Origin: Acinetobacter tjernbergiae DSM 14971 = CIP 107465 | GTDB lineage: Bacteria > Pseudomonadota > Gammaproteobacteria > Pseudomonadales > Moraxellaceae | DNA length: 64,000 bases | NCBI RefSeq assembly: GCF_000374425.1 | Contig: NZ_KB894353.1 | Span: 1 to 64,000 of the forward strand | Reading direction: 5' to 3' | In this document: positions 8,217-17,164 of the stretch, in pieces | How positions within the stretch are numbered: the stretch's first letter is position 1 | How the letters are laid out: the number at the start of each line of letters is the position of its first letter | Notes under the pieces: generated by a model | What the model was told of the DNA's origin: nothing | Seen by the model: the letters and a program-made list of their open reading frames with translations, nothing else | The model's database searches: none | Translations under genes and position numbers: made by a program

Positions 8217-10646
8217 ATGTCTGAATATATTTTAAATAACGAAACTAGCTTAGAGCCACAGGTTCCAAGTGTATTACCACTCTTAGCATTACGTGATGTT
8301 GTGGTTTATCCGCACATGCAAATTGCGCTATTTGTGGGTCGTGAAAAATCGATCAATGCAGTGGATGTAGCTCGTAACGGTGACAATCTAGTATTTGTGG
8401 TTGCGCAAAAAGATTCGCTTACAGAAGAAATTGATCACGATAATCTCTATCAATATGGAACTGTAGCTAAAATCGTACAAGTGGTGAATCATGAGAATGA
8501 TGAAAACTGCATCAAAGTACTGATTGAAGGTCTACATCGTTCTAAATTAGATCGCATTATTGATGGTGAAGAATACCTAACAGCTGAACATCATTTAAGC
8601 CCAATCACATTACCATTGGATCAAGAGACTCAAGAAACTCGCTTAAATGAATTACGCACCTTGTTTGCTCAATATGCAGAAGCAAAACTGCGTAATGCAC
8701 GTGAACTTGTTGCAGCAGCAAATAAAATCGAAGACTTATTACAGTTAATGTTCTTCGTTGCGACTCGTGTGCCTTTAAACATTGAAGTAAAACAAAAGTT
8801 TTTAGAGCACGATGAGTTTGAAGCGCATTTAGAAGAGTTAATGAGCTATTTGATGAATCAATCTGCTGAACAGCAAATTGAACAAACGCTGCATGACAGT
8901 GTAAAACGTCAGATGGAAAAGAACCAACGTGAATACTTTCTAAATGAAAAAATGAAAGTCATTCAACGTGAACTTTCTGATATGAATGGCGGTGCTGAAG
9001 ATGACGTTGCTGAAATCGAAAAACGTCTTGCTGAAGCCGATTTACCTGAACACGTACGCAAAAAAGCTGAAGCTGAGTTTCGTAAACTAAAAGCGATGCA
9101 ACCTGCTTCGAGTGAAGCTGCTGTGGTGCGTAACTATTTAGAAGTCATTCTAGATACCCCATGGAACAAAGCAAGCAAAGTCAGCATTAACTTAGCAAAA
9201 GCACAAGAAATTCTTGATGAAGATCACTACGGCTTAGATGACGTGAAAGATCGTATTGTTGAATATCTTGCAGTTCAATCGCGGGTGAAAAAACTCAAAG
9301 GTCCAATTTTGTGTTTAGTGGGCCCTCCTGGTGTTGGTAAAACTTCACTTGGCGAATCTGTAGCAAAAGCAACAGGTCGTGAGTTTGTTCGTATGGCGCT
9401 GGGTGGTGTACGTGATGAAGCTGAAATCCGTGGTCATCGTCGTACGTATATTGGTGCGATGCCAGGTAAAATTGTGCAGTCATTAACGAAAGTCGGTGTA
9501 AAAAACCCATTGTTCTTACTCGACGAAATCGACAAGATGGCACAAGACTACCGTGGTGATCCTGCATCAGCATTGCTTGAAGTACTTGATCCATCACAGA
9601 ACAATAAGTTCAACGATCACTACTTAGATCTTGATCTTGACCTTTCAGAAGTGATGTTCATTTGTACTGCTAACAGCATGAATATTCCAGAAGCCTTATT
9701 AGATCGTATGGAAGTGATTCGTCTACCAGGTTATACCGAAGATGAAAAAGTGAATATTGCTGAACGCTACCTTGTTCCAAAGGCAATCAAGAACAATGGT
9801 CTACGTGCTAAAGAATTGACTGTTCACGAAGAAGCGATTCGTGACATCGTACAACGTTATACCCGTGAAGCAGGTGTACGTAGTTTAGAACGTGAAGTGT
9901 CTAAAATTGCACGTAAAGTTGTGAAAGAAGCGGTGAGCAAGAAGTCTAAAAACTTACAAGTTGAAGTCACATCGACCAACCTTCCAGAATACTTAGGTCC
10001 ACATAAGTTTGACTTTGGTATCGCAGAGGATGAAGCACAAGTCGGTCGTGTTAATGGTTTAGCTTGGACTTCTGTCGGTGGCGAGTTATTGACAATTGAA
10101 GTTGCAGCAGTCAAAGGTAAAGGTAAATTCATTACGACGGGTTCACTCGGCGATGTTATGAAAGAATCAATTACCGCAGCAATGACCGTTGTTCGTACAC
10201 GTGCTGATGAATTGGGGATCGAGTCTTCACGTTTTGAAGAAACTGATGTTCACGTTCACTTACCTGAAGGTGCAACACCAAAAGATGGTCCATCTGCTGG
10301 CTTAGCACTGACGACTGCGCTTGTATCGGCATTTACAGGTATTGCGATTCGCCCAGACATTGCCATGACAGGTGAAACCAGTCTTGGTGGTCGTGCGATG
10401 CGTATTGGTGGTTTAAAAGAGAAACTTCTTGCAGCGCACCGCGGTGGAATTAAATTGGTTTTCATTCCACAAGATAATGTTCGCGATTTAGCTGAAATCC
10501 CTGACAATGTAAAAGAAGGTTTAGAAATCAAAGCTGTGAAAAGTATTGATGACATCCTACCTTTAGCATTGACGGATACACCTAAACCTTTGCCTAAAAC
10601 ACCGATTGTTAAACCAGTAGAAGAAGCAAAGGCTGCACGCCACTAA
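8217..10646 (+). CDS. lon: ATP-dependent protease Lon
   Basis: An 809-residue cytosolic AAA+ serine protease that degrades misfolded and regulatory proteins. It has the N-terminal LON substrate domain (LPLLALRDVVVYPHM, residues about 20-210), coiled region, AAA+ module with Walker A GPPGVGKTS (about residue 367) and Walker B LFLLDEIDK, and the C-terminal protease domain with the catalytic serine in DGPSAGLAL and the catalytic lysine in GGLKEKLLAA. I start at ATG 8217 because AGGAG sits five bases upstream; an in-frame ATG at 8163 would add 18 residues unlike other Lon N-termini. A strong terminator follows at 10670-10693. Confidence 0.97.
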   Translation: MSEYILNNETSLEPQVPSVLPLLALRDVVVYPHMQIALFVGREKSINAVDVARNGDNLVFVVAQKDSLTEEIDHDNLYQYGTVAKIVQVVNHENDENCIKVLIEGLHRSKLDRIIDGEEYLTAEHHLSPITLPLDQETQETRLNELRTLFAQYAEAKLRNARELVAAANKIEDLLQLMFFVATRVPLNIEVKQKFLEHDEFEAHLEELMSYLMNQSAEQQIEQTLHDSVKRQMEKNQREYFLNEKMKVIQRELSDMNGGAEDDVAEIEKRLAEADLPEHVRKKAEAEFRKLKAMQPASSEAAVVRNYLEVILDTPWNKASKVSINLAKAQEILDEDHYGLDDVKDRIVEYLAVQSRVKKLKGPILCLVGPPGVGKTSLGESVAKATGREFVRMALGGVRDEAEIRGHRRTYIGAMPGKIVQSLTKVGVKNPLFLLDEIDKMAQDYRGDPASALLEVLDPSQNNKFNDHYLDLDLDLSEVMFICTANSMNIPEALLDRMEVIRLPGYTEDEKVNIAERYLVPKAIKNNGLRAKELTVHEEAIRDIVQRYTREAGVRSLEREVSKIARKVVKEAVSKKSKNLQVEVTSTNLPEYLGPHKFDFGIAEDEAQVGRVNGLAWTSVGGELLTIEVAAVKGKGKFITTGSLGDVMKESITAAMTVVRTRADELGIESSRFEETDVHVHLPEGATPKDGPSAGLALTTALVSAFTGIAIRPDIAMTGETSLGGRAMRIGGLKEKLLAAHRGGIKLVFIPQDNVRDLAEIPDNVKEGLEIKAVKSIDDILPLALTDTPKPLPKTPIVKPVEEAKAARH

Positions 10647-10669
10647 TCGACTAAATATTTGAAAATTAA

Positions 10670-10693
10670 AGAGAGCTACGGCTCTCTTTTTTT
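10670..10693 (+). terminator. Rho-independent terminator of lon
   Basis: AGAGAGC (10670-10676), loop TACG, GCTCTCT (10681-10687), then a run of T to 10693. It is 24 bases after the lon stop codon. Confidence 0.9.
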
Positions 10694-10707
10694 GTTACAA
10701 ATCATGA

Positions 10708-10735
10708 TTGAAAAATAACCAATATGTTGCATAAT
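10708..10735 (+). promoter_or_regulatory. Sigma-70-like promoter for the lon-rlmH intergenic small RNA
   Basis: TTGAAA (10708-10713) and CATAAT (10730-10735) are 16 bases apart. It lies after the lon terminator, so it would start a new transcript near 10742 that runs into the hairpins of the predicted small RNA. Confidence 0.55.
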
Positions 10736-10741
10736 GAAATA

Positions 10742-10860
10742 GAGTCGATAAGAATAAAGACGAAGCTTGACTCCGTAAACTCATTTTTTTAGTGTCATCC
10801 GAACTCCAGACTGATGACACTTTGATCGCAGCTCAGACGCAATTTTGAGCTGCGTTTTTT
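10742..10860 (+). ncRNA. Predicted structured small RNA between lon and rlmH
   Basis: About 119 bases with no plausible reading frame but with three ordered stems: GAGTC (10742-10746) with GACTC (10769-10773); a perfect nine-base stem AGTGTCATC (10791-10799) with GATGACACT (10813-10821); and CGCAGCTCA (10827-10835) with TGAGCTGCG (10846-10854), the last followed by six T (10855-10860) as a rho-independent terminator. A promoter-like pair lies directly upstream. The terminator cannot belong to lon, which has its own, and precedes rlmH, so an independent transcript is the simplest reading. I do not recognise the family. An alternative is a leader with attenuator for rlmH. Confidence 0.6.
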
Positions 10861-10971
10861 ATGTTATGGAATAAAGCATTTATACTATCGAACAACATTC
10901 ATGCTTACTCTCATCACCATCAAGCATCGACAGCGTTTATAATAGACTTCATTTTCCCATCAGTTTGTTCT

Positions 10972-11451
10972 ATGAAAATTCGTATTCTGACCATTGGTCA
11001 AAAAATGCCTGCTTGGGTACTGACGGGCTTTGAAGATTATTTCAAACGTATCCAACCTTTTGTACAAACTCAAGTCATTGAACTACCTATGGCAAAACGT
11101 GGAAAAAATGATTCTGAAGCAGACATTTTAAAATATTGCCAAATTGAAGGCGAAAGTATTTTAAATGCGCTCAAGTCGAATGAAATATTAATAGCTTTAG
11201 AAGTCGGTGGTCGCGAACTCAGTACCGAAAAACTGGCTGATACCATGAAACAATGGATGCTTGAAGGCAATGATATTGCACTTGCAATTGGTGGACCTGA
11301 TGGACATTCAGATGCAGTTCGTAAAGCTGCAGCTTGGCATTGGTCTCTCTCTAAACTGACTATGCCCCACCCAATGGTACGTATTTTACTAATTGAACAA
11401 TTATACAGAGCTATGAGTATTAACCATAACCATCCTTATCATCGTGCTTAA
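10972..11451 (+). CDS. rlmH: 23S rRNA (pseudouridine1915-N3)-methyltransferase RlmH
   Basis: 159 residues, the usual RlmH size. This SPOUT enzyme methylates pseudouridine 1915 in helix 69 of assembled ribosomes using SAM. Seen: N-terminal MKIRILTIGQKMPAWV, LALEVGGREL-like LIALEVGGRELST, the knot glycine motif LAIGGPDGHSD and the C-terminal LIEQLYRAMSINHNHPYHRA, which is nearly invariant in the family. The open frame begins at 10861 but that lies inside the upstream terminator; ATG 10972 gives the conserved N-terminus. The Shine-Dalgarno sequence is weak. Confidence 0.95.
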   Translation: MKIRILTIGQKMPAWVLTGFEDYFKRIQPFVQTQVIELPMAKRGKNDSEADILKYCQIEGESILNALKSNEILIALEVGGRELSTEKLADTMKQWMLEGNDIALAIGGPDGHSDAVRKAAAWHWSLSKLTMPHPMVRILLIEQLYRAMSINHNHPYHRA

Positions 11452-11562
11452 CATCTCAGTAGAATTGTTCTGATTATAGAACAAACTGTTGATATTTAAG
11501 GGCTGTCATTGTTTCAATGATTTTGTCACGATAATGATGTATTTCCAATCAGGTGCTTATTT

Positions 11563-12336
11563 ATGAATTTCCAGACTTTACCCGGATTATTTATTTCCCA
11601 TGGCTCACCCATGCTTGCACTTGATCCAGAACAAGTCGGTCCTGCACTGCATCGTTTAAGCAGTAATTTACCGAAGCCTCAAGCAATTATTGTGATGTCC
11701 GCCCATTGGGAAAGCCAAGCACTAGAAGTCAGTACATCGACTCGACCTGAAACATGGCATGATTTCCGTGGCTTCCCTCCTAAACTTTACGAGATTCGTT
11801 ATCCTGCTGCGGGCGCTCCAAAACTTGCTGAGGAAATACTGACTCTATTTGCAGAAGCAGATATTCCTGCACATGCAAATAGCACCCGACCACGAGATCA
11901 CGGTGTATGGATGCCTTTATTGCATATGTACCCAGAAGCAGATATTCCTGTCATTGAAATTTCATTACCGATCAAAATGAATGCTGATGAGATTTACAAA
12001 ATTGGACAGGTTTTAGCCCCCTTGCGTGAACAACAAATTCTATTGATTGGTTCAGGCAGCATTACCCATAACCTCTCTGAGCTTACATGGCATGCCAATG
12101 CCGAAGTTCCAATGTGGGCAAGTACATTCCGTAACAGCGTGGTCAGTAAACTTACGCATCAAGATTATGATGCCGTGCTTGACTGGCCATCTTTACCCTA
12201 TATGCAACGAAATCACCCAACACTTGAACATTTTGCCCCGCTATTCTTTGCAATGGGAACAGGACATCGTTTCAGTATCGTACATAGTAGTTTCTCAATG
12301 GGATCATTAGGCATGGATATTTATCGTTTTGATTAA
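11563..12336 (+). CDS. YgiD-like extradiol ring-cleavage dioxygenase (DODA type)
   Basis: 257 residues of the class III extradiol dioxygenase family, closest in pattern to E. coli YgiD, a zinc/iron enzyme shown to open 4,5-DOPA in vitro. Metal and active-site histidines appear in FISHGSP (near 12), MSAHWES (near 46), RPRDHGVWMPL (near 112) and GSGSITHNL (near 168). AGGTG stands seven bases before ATG 11563. The physiological substrate here is unknown. It appears monocistronic, with a weak stem (GGCTTGC/GCAAGTC, about 12361-12388) downstream that may end transcription. Confidence 0.85.
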   Translation: MNFQTLPGLFISHGSPMLALDPEQVGPALHRLSSNLPKPQAIIVMSAHWESQALEVSTSTRPETWHDFRGFPPKLYEIRYPAAGAPKLAEEILTLFAEADIPAHANSTRPRDHGVWMPLLHMYPEADIPVIEISLPIKMNADEIYKIGQVLAPLREQQILLIGSGSITHNLSELTWHANAEVPMWASTFRNSVVSKLTHQDYDAVLDWPSLPYMQRNHPTLEHFAPLFFAMGTGHRFSIVHSSFSMGSLGMDIYRFD

Positions 12337-12504
12337 AATCGGCTCATTGTCTGTTGCAAATGGCTTGCCTATCTCTAAGCAAGTCATTTTTCTTAAATTT
12401 ACAATTGGATACATTTAACGAACTTAATCCATAAACGGATTACATTTTCTTTTTTTAAGAATACTTTAAGCTAATGACTGTTATTTATTTACTGTTGTTT
12501 GACT

Positions 12505-13611
12505 ATGAAAATTAAATATTTAGTTCTTGCTTTATTGCCACTTTCTTTGATGGCATGCCAAACAGTACAAAATGTGACTGATAATGTTATTTCTCAAATG
12601 AATACAAATGCAGCAAAAAATTTAACCGAATATACATGGACTTACCAAGGTTCTAAAGCATCGAAACCTTTAGTTTTAGCTTTTAACGATAATCAACGAT
12701 TATCCATTCAAACTGGTTGCAATAACCAAGGTGGTACTTGGAATGTTGAAGGCAATACCATTGTGACCTCACCACTGGCATCAACAATGATGGCATGTGC
12801 GGATGATTTAATGCAGCAAGAACGTTTATCTGCTGATATTTTCAGTGATAAAAAAGTTCCTTTCGCGCTCAGTACCCAAAATGATCAAGCGATCTTGACG
12901 GTAACTGATAGTAAAGGTCAAAAACATGTATTTACAGGAAGCAAAATCGTGAATACGAGTGTGTTAACCAACTATACATGGTCATATCAACCAACTGATA
13001 CCAAAAAACCAATCGTATTAAGTTTCTTAGCCAATGATCGTTTATCTGTAGACACTGGTTGTAACCGCTTAAATACCTCATGGAAAATTGAAAATGGTTC
13101 AATTGTTACAGGTAATGGCGCTTCAACAATGATGGCATGTGAACCAGCTCTGATGAAACAAGAGCAATTTGTAGGTACACTTTTACAGAAACGTAAGGTT
13201 CCATTTGAAATCAATGCAACTAATTTAGACCAACCAAGCTTAACCTTGAGCGATGCCAATGGTCAGAAATATACCTTCCTCGGTAAAATGACAGCTGAAG
13301 CCAAGTATCAGTCCGAAGGCAAAACTGTATTTATGGAGATTTCTCCTGAAACGAAATCTTGTACGGGTGTCGCACCACAAACATGTATGCAAGTTCGTGA
13401 GATCAAATATGATGACAAAGGCATCAAAACCTATGCTGATAAAAATTGGTCACTTTACTACGGTCAAATCGAAGGCTTTGAACACAATCCAAACCAACGT
13501 GTGATCGTTCGTGTTAAACGCTATGAAATTAAAAATCCAGCAGCGGATCAATCAAGCTTAGCTGATGTCTTAGATATGGTCGTTGAACAAGAAACCGTGA
13601 AAAAACCATAA
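12505..13611 (+). CDS. Lipoprotein with two META (HslJ-like) domains and DUF4377
   Basis: 368 residues. The signal peptide ends in the lipobox LMAC (Cys about residue 18), so it is a lipid-anchored envelope protein. Two homologous META domains follow: YTWTYQGSKASKPLVLAF...GCNNQGGTW...MMACADDLM (about 45-145) and YTWSYQPTDTKKPIVLSF...GCNRLNTSW...MMACEPALM (about 155-255), clearly an internal duplication. The last 100 residues (MEISPETKSCTG...CMQVREIKYDD...FEHNPNQRVIVRVKRYEI) match DUF4377. META domains are linked to heat-shock protein HslJ and novobiocin tolerance, but the biochemical role is unknown. The TTG at 12499 is discarded in favour of ATG 12505. Ends at a strong terminator. Confidence 0.87.
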   Translation: MKIKYLVLALLPLSLMACQTVQNVTDNVISQMNTNAAKNLTEYTWTYQGSKASKPLVLAFNDNQRLSIQTGCNNQGGTWNVEGNTIVTSPLASTMMACADDLMQQERLSADIFSDKKVPFALSTQNDQAILTVTDSKGQKHVFTGSKIVNTSVLTNYTWSYQPTDTKKPIVLSFLANDRLSVDTGCNRLNTSWKIENGSIVTGNGASTMMACEPALMKQEQFVGTLLQKRKVPFEINATNLDQPSLTLSDANGQKYTFLGKMTAEAKYQSEGKTVFMEISPETKSCTGVAPQTCMQVREIKYDDKGIKTYADKNWSLYYGQIEGFEHNPNQRVIVRVKRYEIKNPAADQSSLADVLDMVVEQETVKKP

Positions 13612-13628
13612 TTTAGTCAGTTAAATAA

Positions 13629-13660
13629 AAAAATCCGATGTTTCAACATCGGATTTTTTT
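13629..13660. terminator. Bidirectional terminator between the META lipoprotein gene and gdhA
   Basis: AATCCGATG (13632-13640) pairs with CATCGGATT (13647-13655) around TTTCAA, with A-rich left and T-rich right flanks, so it can end both the plus-strand lipoprotein transcript and minus-strand gdhA. Confidence 0.9.
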
Positions 13661-13702
13661 ATGGAAAGTTTCTCTTTATTAAAGAGAGATTTAGGGAGAT
13701 AT

Positions 13703-15046
13703 TTAATAAATACCCTGTGCAAGAATGGCATCAGCTACTTTGACAAATCCAGCAATATTTGCTCCGTCCACGTAATTAACCGTACCGTTTTCTTTAGTTC
13801 CATATCTTAAACAATTGGCATGAATATCTTTCATAATCGCATGTAGGCGTTCATCGACTTCACCATGAGTCCAACCAAAGCGTAATGCATTTTGAGACAT
13901 CTCAAGACCTGATGTCGCAACTCCCCCCGCATTTGATGCCTTCCCTGGTGCATAAAGAATTTTAGCCGCAATAAATTGCTCAACTGCATCTAAAGTAGAT
14001 GGCATGTTGGCCCCTTCAGCAACACAAATCACCCCATTCTCTAGCAATAGTTTTGCATCTTCGGCACCTAATTCATTTTGAGTGGCACAAGGTAATGCGA
14101 TATCAACAGGAATATGCCACGGCGTTTTACCCTCAAAATATTCAAAACCATGCTTCGATGCAAATTCTGAAATACGTCCACGCTTGATATTTTTCAGCTC
14201 CATCACTTCGGCAAGTAATGTATCAGTAAAACCATTTTTTACAAAAACCGTGCCATTCGAATCTGAAAGACTCACCACTTTTGCACCTAAAAACATAGCT
14301 TTTTCTGCTGCAAATTGTGCGACATTACCCGAACCTGAAATCGAAACCGTTTTTCCTGCAAAACGATCGCCACGGGTTTTCAGCATTTCTTCAGCAAAAT
14401 AAACAGTGCCATAACCCGTCGCTTCTGGACGCATTAAACTTCCGCCAAAAGAAATACCTTTGCCCGTAAAAACACAAGCCGTATCATTACTCAACTTTTT
14501 CATCATACCAGCCATGAAGCCCACTTCACGACCACCAACCCCAATATCGCCTGCTGGAATATCGGTATTTGATCCCAAATGACGGTATAACTCCAACATT
14601 AACGCTTGGCAAAAGCGCATAATTTCTGCTTCCGACTTTCCTTTTGGATCAAAGTCAGAACCACCTTTACCACCACCCATAGGCAAGGTCGTTAAAGCAT
14701 TTTTAAACGTTTGCTCAAAACCTAAGAACTTTAAAATGGATAAATTTACTGAAGGATGAAAACGCATTCCACCCTTGAATGGTCCAATCGCTGAATTATA
14801 TTGAATACGGAAAGCTCGATTCACATGAGTTTGACCTTGATCATCCATCCACGATACACGGAATTGAATAACACGCTCAGGCTCAACCAAACGTTCCAAT
14901 AAACCATACTGAGCATATTTAGGGTTTTTCTCGATAAAAGGCCATAAACTGGTCATAACCTCTTCGACAGCTTGCAAAAATTCAGGTTGATACGGATCTC
15001 TAGCTTTAACATAGTCCAAAAAATCATTTAAGCTATTGTATTTCAA
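13703..15046 (-). CDS. gdhA: NADP-specific glutamate dehydrogenase
   Basis: 447 residues, the same length as E. coli GdhA and alignable throughout. It makes glutamate from 2-oxoglutarate, ammonium and NADPH. Seen: KGGMRFHPSVN, the catalytic-lysine loop LPMGGGKGGSDFDPKGKS (about residues 121-138), GDIGVGGREVGFM, and the Rossmann motif SGSGNVAQFAAEKA (about 240). The start codon is TTG at 15046: AGGGG lies six bases upstream and the resulting length fits the family, whereas the first internal ATG would remove conserved sequence. Monocistronic, ended by the shared terminator near 13640. Confidence 0.96.
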   Translation of the reverse strand: MKYNSLNDFLDYVKARDPYQPEFLQAVEEVMTSLWPFIEKNPKYAQYGLLERLVEPERVIQFRVSWMDDQGQTHVNRAFRIQYNSAIGPFKGGMRFHPSVNLSILKFLGFEQTFKNALTTLPMGGGKGGSDFDPKGKSEAEIMRFCQALMLELYRHLGSNTDIPAGDIGVGGREVGFMAGMMKKLSNDTACVFTGKGISFGGSLMRPEATGYGTVYFAEEMLKTRGDRFAGKTVSISGSGNVAQFAAEKAMFLGAKVVSLSDSNGTVFVKNGFTDTLLAEVMELKNIKRGRISEFASKHGFEYFEGKTPWHIPVDIALPCATQNELGAEDAKLLLENGVICVAEGANMPSTLDAVEQFIAAKILYAPGKASNAGGVATSGLEMSQNALRFGWTHGEVDERLHAIMKDIHANCLRYGTKENGTVNYVDGANIAGFVKVADAILAQGIY

Positions 15047-15433
15047 CTCTCACCCCTTTAAATAATGATTTAATTTGGTGCTATAAACGCACCAAAATAG
15101 AATATTAAATACATTTAATACCGATTGTGATCAACACTCAACCTAATTTTAATTAATTTAATTATTTATATATAAATATCAATATTTTAAATTTAAAAAT
15201 ATTCATTATTTTTATAATAAATATTAAAAAATTAAGTTAAAAATGACGATTAGCTCAGCAATAAATTATAGAAAATGACTTAGATGTTTAATTTTCGCAC
15301 CAATAAAACACACAAAAGCACCATTTTATTACAAAAATATACAACCACTTAAATTTAGATTTAATCAACGATCGCCGCCCACGAAACTATTCTTTGCTAT
15401 AATGAATTCACTGTTTTCATCCTATCTTCTTTC
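15047..15433. other. 387-base AT-rich divergent intergenic region (gdhA / rnfB)
   Basis: Holds the leaders of two divergent genes. A good -10 hexamer TATAAT (15398-15403) faces rnfB, without a clear -35. The part from 15120 to 15260 is extremely A/T rich and may be a flexible upstream promoter region for gdhA. No gene or hairpin is visible. Confidence 0.5.
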
Positions 15434-16234
15434 ATGTCAGTTTCAGCACAGCAACTCGCTCTTATCGTTCAAATAGACCAACTCTTACCACAAACGCAAT
15501 GTGGTTTATGTGGACATCGTGACGGCTGTTTACCTTATGCAAAGTCGATCGCGGAAGGTGAAGATGCAAATAAATGTGTTCCTGGTGGACAACCTGTTGC
15601 CGATGCACTTGCAATCTTATTAAAAAGACCAACACGGCTTGCTGAACCAAGTGTGTGGGATATTCAAACCGATGGTCGACCACAGCAAATGAAAGCGGTT
15701 ATTCGTGAAGATGAGTGTATTGGTTGTACCAAATGTATTAGTGCTTGCCCAGTGGATGCCATTATTGGTAGCGGGAAATTAATGCACAGTATTTTGACCG
15801 ATCTATGTACGGGCTGTGAACTCTGTATTCCCCCCTGTCCTGTAGATTGTATTGATCTGGTCGCAGATACCAATTCATTACCTACAGTTCAACAACGTAA
15901 TCTTGAACAAGATGATCTCAGACATCGTTATTACGCCCATATCCAACGTGAAGAAAAACGTCGCCTCAGCCGTAAAGGACCGATTGTACGTGCTGAAATT
16001 GATACCGAATTTTTTGCTCAATTTTCTCAATCCCTTAACAATGTACCTGTAATTACACTGGTAGACAAAGCCAAAGAAAGCCTTGCACTGGATGCTAAAA
16101 CGACGATTGAACTTGCAAAAATCCGAACGCAAATCAAAAAGTTAGAAAAACAATTAAGCGTACGTGCTGATGAGCAAAAACAGGCACAATTGTTCGATTT
16201 ACAACAACGTTTAAATGAATTACAGGAGGTCTAA
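15434..16234 (+). CDS. rnfB: Orphan RnfB-like iron-sulfur protein
   Basis: 266 residues. An N-terminal 4Fe-4S motif of the RnfB kind ([14 protein letters not shown] ... CVPGGQPV, residues about 23-53) is followed by two ferredoxin clusters [16 protein letters not shown] and [16 protein letters not shown] (about 95-140) and a charged coiled-coil-like tail (residues 205-266). In E. coli RnfB/RsxB has an N-terminal membrane helix and works in the six-subunit Rnf/Rsx complex; here that helix is missing and no rnfA, C, D, G or E is present. It overlaps nothing but is directly followed by nth, with AGGAGG at its own 3' end serving nth. It probably passes electrons in the cytosol to an unknown partner. 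Confidence 0.85.
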   Translation: MSVSAQQLALIVQIDQLLPQTQCGLCGHRDGCLPYAKSIAEGEDANKCVPGGQPVADALAILLKRPTRLAEPSVWDIQTDGRPQQMKAVIREDECIGCTKCISACPVDAIIGSGKLMHSILTDLCTGCELCIPPCPVDCIDLVADTNSLPTVQQRNLEQDDLRHRYYAHIQREEKRRLSRKGPIVRAEIDTEFFAQFSQSLNNVPVITLVDKAKESLALDAKTTIELAKIRTQIKKLEKQLSVRADEQKQAQLFDLQQRLNELQEV

Positions 16235-16921
16235 ATGTCTGTAAAAAATATGACTAAAAAACAGATTCAGACTTTTTTTGAACGTTTACGTACGCAAAGA
16301 CCACATCCTCAAACTGAGCTGAACTACAGCTCTCCTTTTGAGTTACTCATTTCAGTGATGCTGTCGGCACAAGCCACCGATGTCAGTGTCAATAAAGCCA
16401 CTGATAAACTCTATCCTGTTGCCAATACCGCTCAAGCGATTTTGGCTCTCGGTGTTGATGGTTTAAAAACATATATCAAAACCATCGGGCTGTATAATTC
16501 TAAAGCTGAAAACGTCATTAAAACCTGCCAAATCTTAGTGGATCAACATCAAGGGCAAGTGCCACAGACTCGTAAGGAACTCGAAGCCTTGCCGGGTGTG
16601 GGTCGTAAAACCGCGAATGTGGTATTGAATACTGCATTTGGTCAACCGACCATGGCAGTCGATACGCATATTTTCCGTCTTGGTAATCGTACAGGCTTGG
16701 CTGTAGGAAAAAATGTTTTAGAAGTGGAAGACCGCTTAGTTAAAGTCATTCCTAAAGAATTTATGATTGATGCCCATCACTGGCTCATCTTACACGGACG
16801 CTATTGCTGTATTGCACGCAAACCCAAATGTGCCGAATGTATTGTATCCGATGTCTGCAACTGGCCTGATCGTTTTGAATTTGGTGCTATAAAAGCAATT
16901 CCAACAAAAAACCTCAGTTAA
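16235..16921 (+). CDS. nth: Endonuclease III
   Basis: 228 residues; a bifunctional DNA glycosylase/AP lyase that removes oxidised pyrimidines. The helix-hairpin-helix LPGVGRKTANVVLN carries the catalytic lysine (GVGRKTA), the catalytic aspartate is in VDTHIFRLGNR, and the C-terminal [4Fe-4S] cluster motif is C-x6-C-x2-C-x5-C (in CCIARKPKCAECIVSDVC). ATG 16235 abuts the rnfB stop, with AGGAGG upstream, so the two are translationally linked. The stop codon lies inside its own terminator hairpin. Confidence 0.96.
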   Translation: MSVKNMTKKQIQTFFERLRTQRPHPQTELNYSSPFELLISVMLSAQATDVSVNKATDKLYPVANTAQAILALGVDGLKTYIKTIGLYNSKAENVIKTCQILVDQHQGQVPQTRKELEALPGVGRKTANVVLNTAFGQPTMAVDTHIFRLGNRTGLAVGKNVLEVEDRLVKVIPKEFMIDAHHWLILHGRYCCIARKPKCAECIVSDVCNWPDRFEFGAIKAIPTKNLS

Positions 16922-16936
16922 TCCTGAGGTTTTTTA
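16909..16936. terminator. Terminator overlapping the nth stop codon
   Basis: AACCTCAG (16910-16917) pairs with CTGAGGTT (16924-16931), followed by T residues to 16935 and preceded by six A. It serves rnfB-nth and, on the other strand, the small minus-strand membrane gene whose stop it also contains. Confidence 0.85.
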
Positions 16937-17139
16937 CGCTGTTGTAATTTTGGATGCAGCTGACGCTCTCTGCCCTTTTGTTTATTTTCCAAAGCGTGTT
17001 GTTTCTGCACATGGCGCAGCATTTTTTGACTTTGATACAATAAAAACAACAGTAAAGCTAAACTTAAAATTACTACCACAATCAAAATAATTTTCAGCAA
17101 CGAAGTATCCTCAATCAGCTCACACGTTTCGACTTGCAT
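16918..17139 (-). CDS. Small single-pass membrane protein (hypothetical)
   Basis: 73 residues: a short acidic N-terminus, one transmembrane helix (ILIVVVILSLALLLFLLY, about 18-36) and a very basic tail (QKGRERQLHPKLQQRKKPQ), so the tail is probably cytosolic. No family recognised. It sits 25 bases after the vWA gene stop and on the same strand, so it may be the last gene of the MoxR/vWA operon. A perfect eight-base inverted repeat surrounds its start codon (17124-17131 and 17142-17149), which could shade translation. Coding status rests on the frame and the membrane-protein composition only. Confidence 0.5.
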   Translation of the reverse strand: MQVETCELIEDTSLLKIILIVVVILSLALLLFLLYQSQKMLRHVQKQHALENKQKGRERQLHPKLQQRKKPQD

Positions 17140-17164
17140 ACCGAAACGTCATCTTCATATTCTA

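Noticed and set aside
10256..10555. Minus-strand frames within lon
   Set aside because: Antisense shadows of the Lon protease domain.
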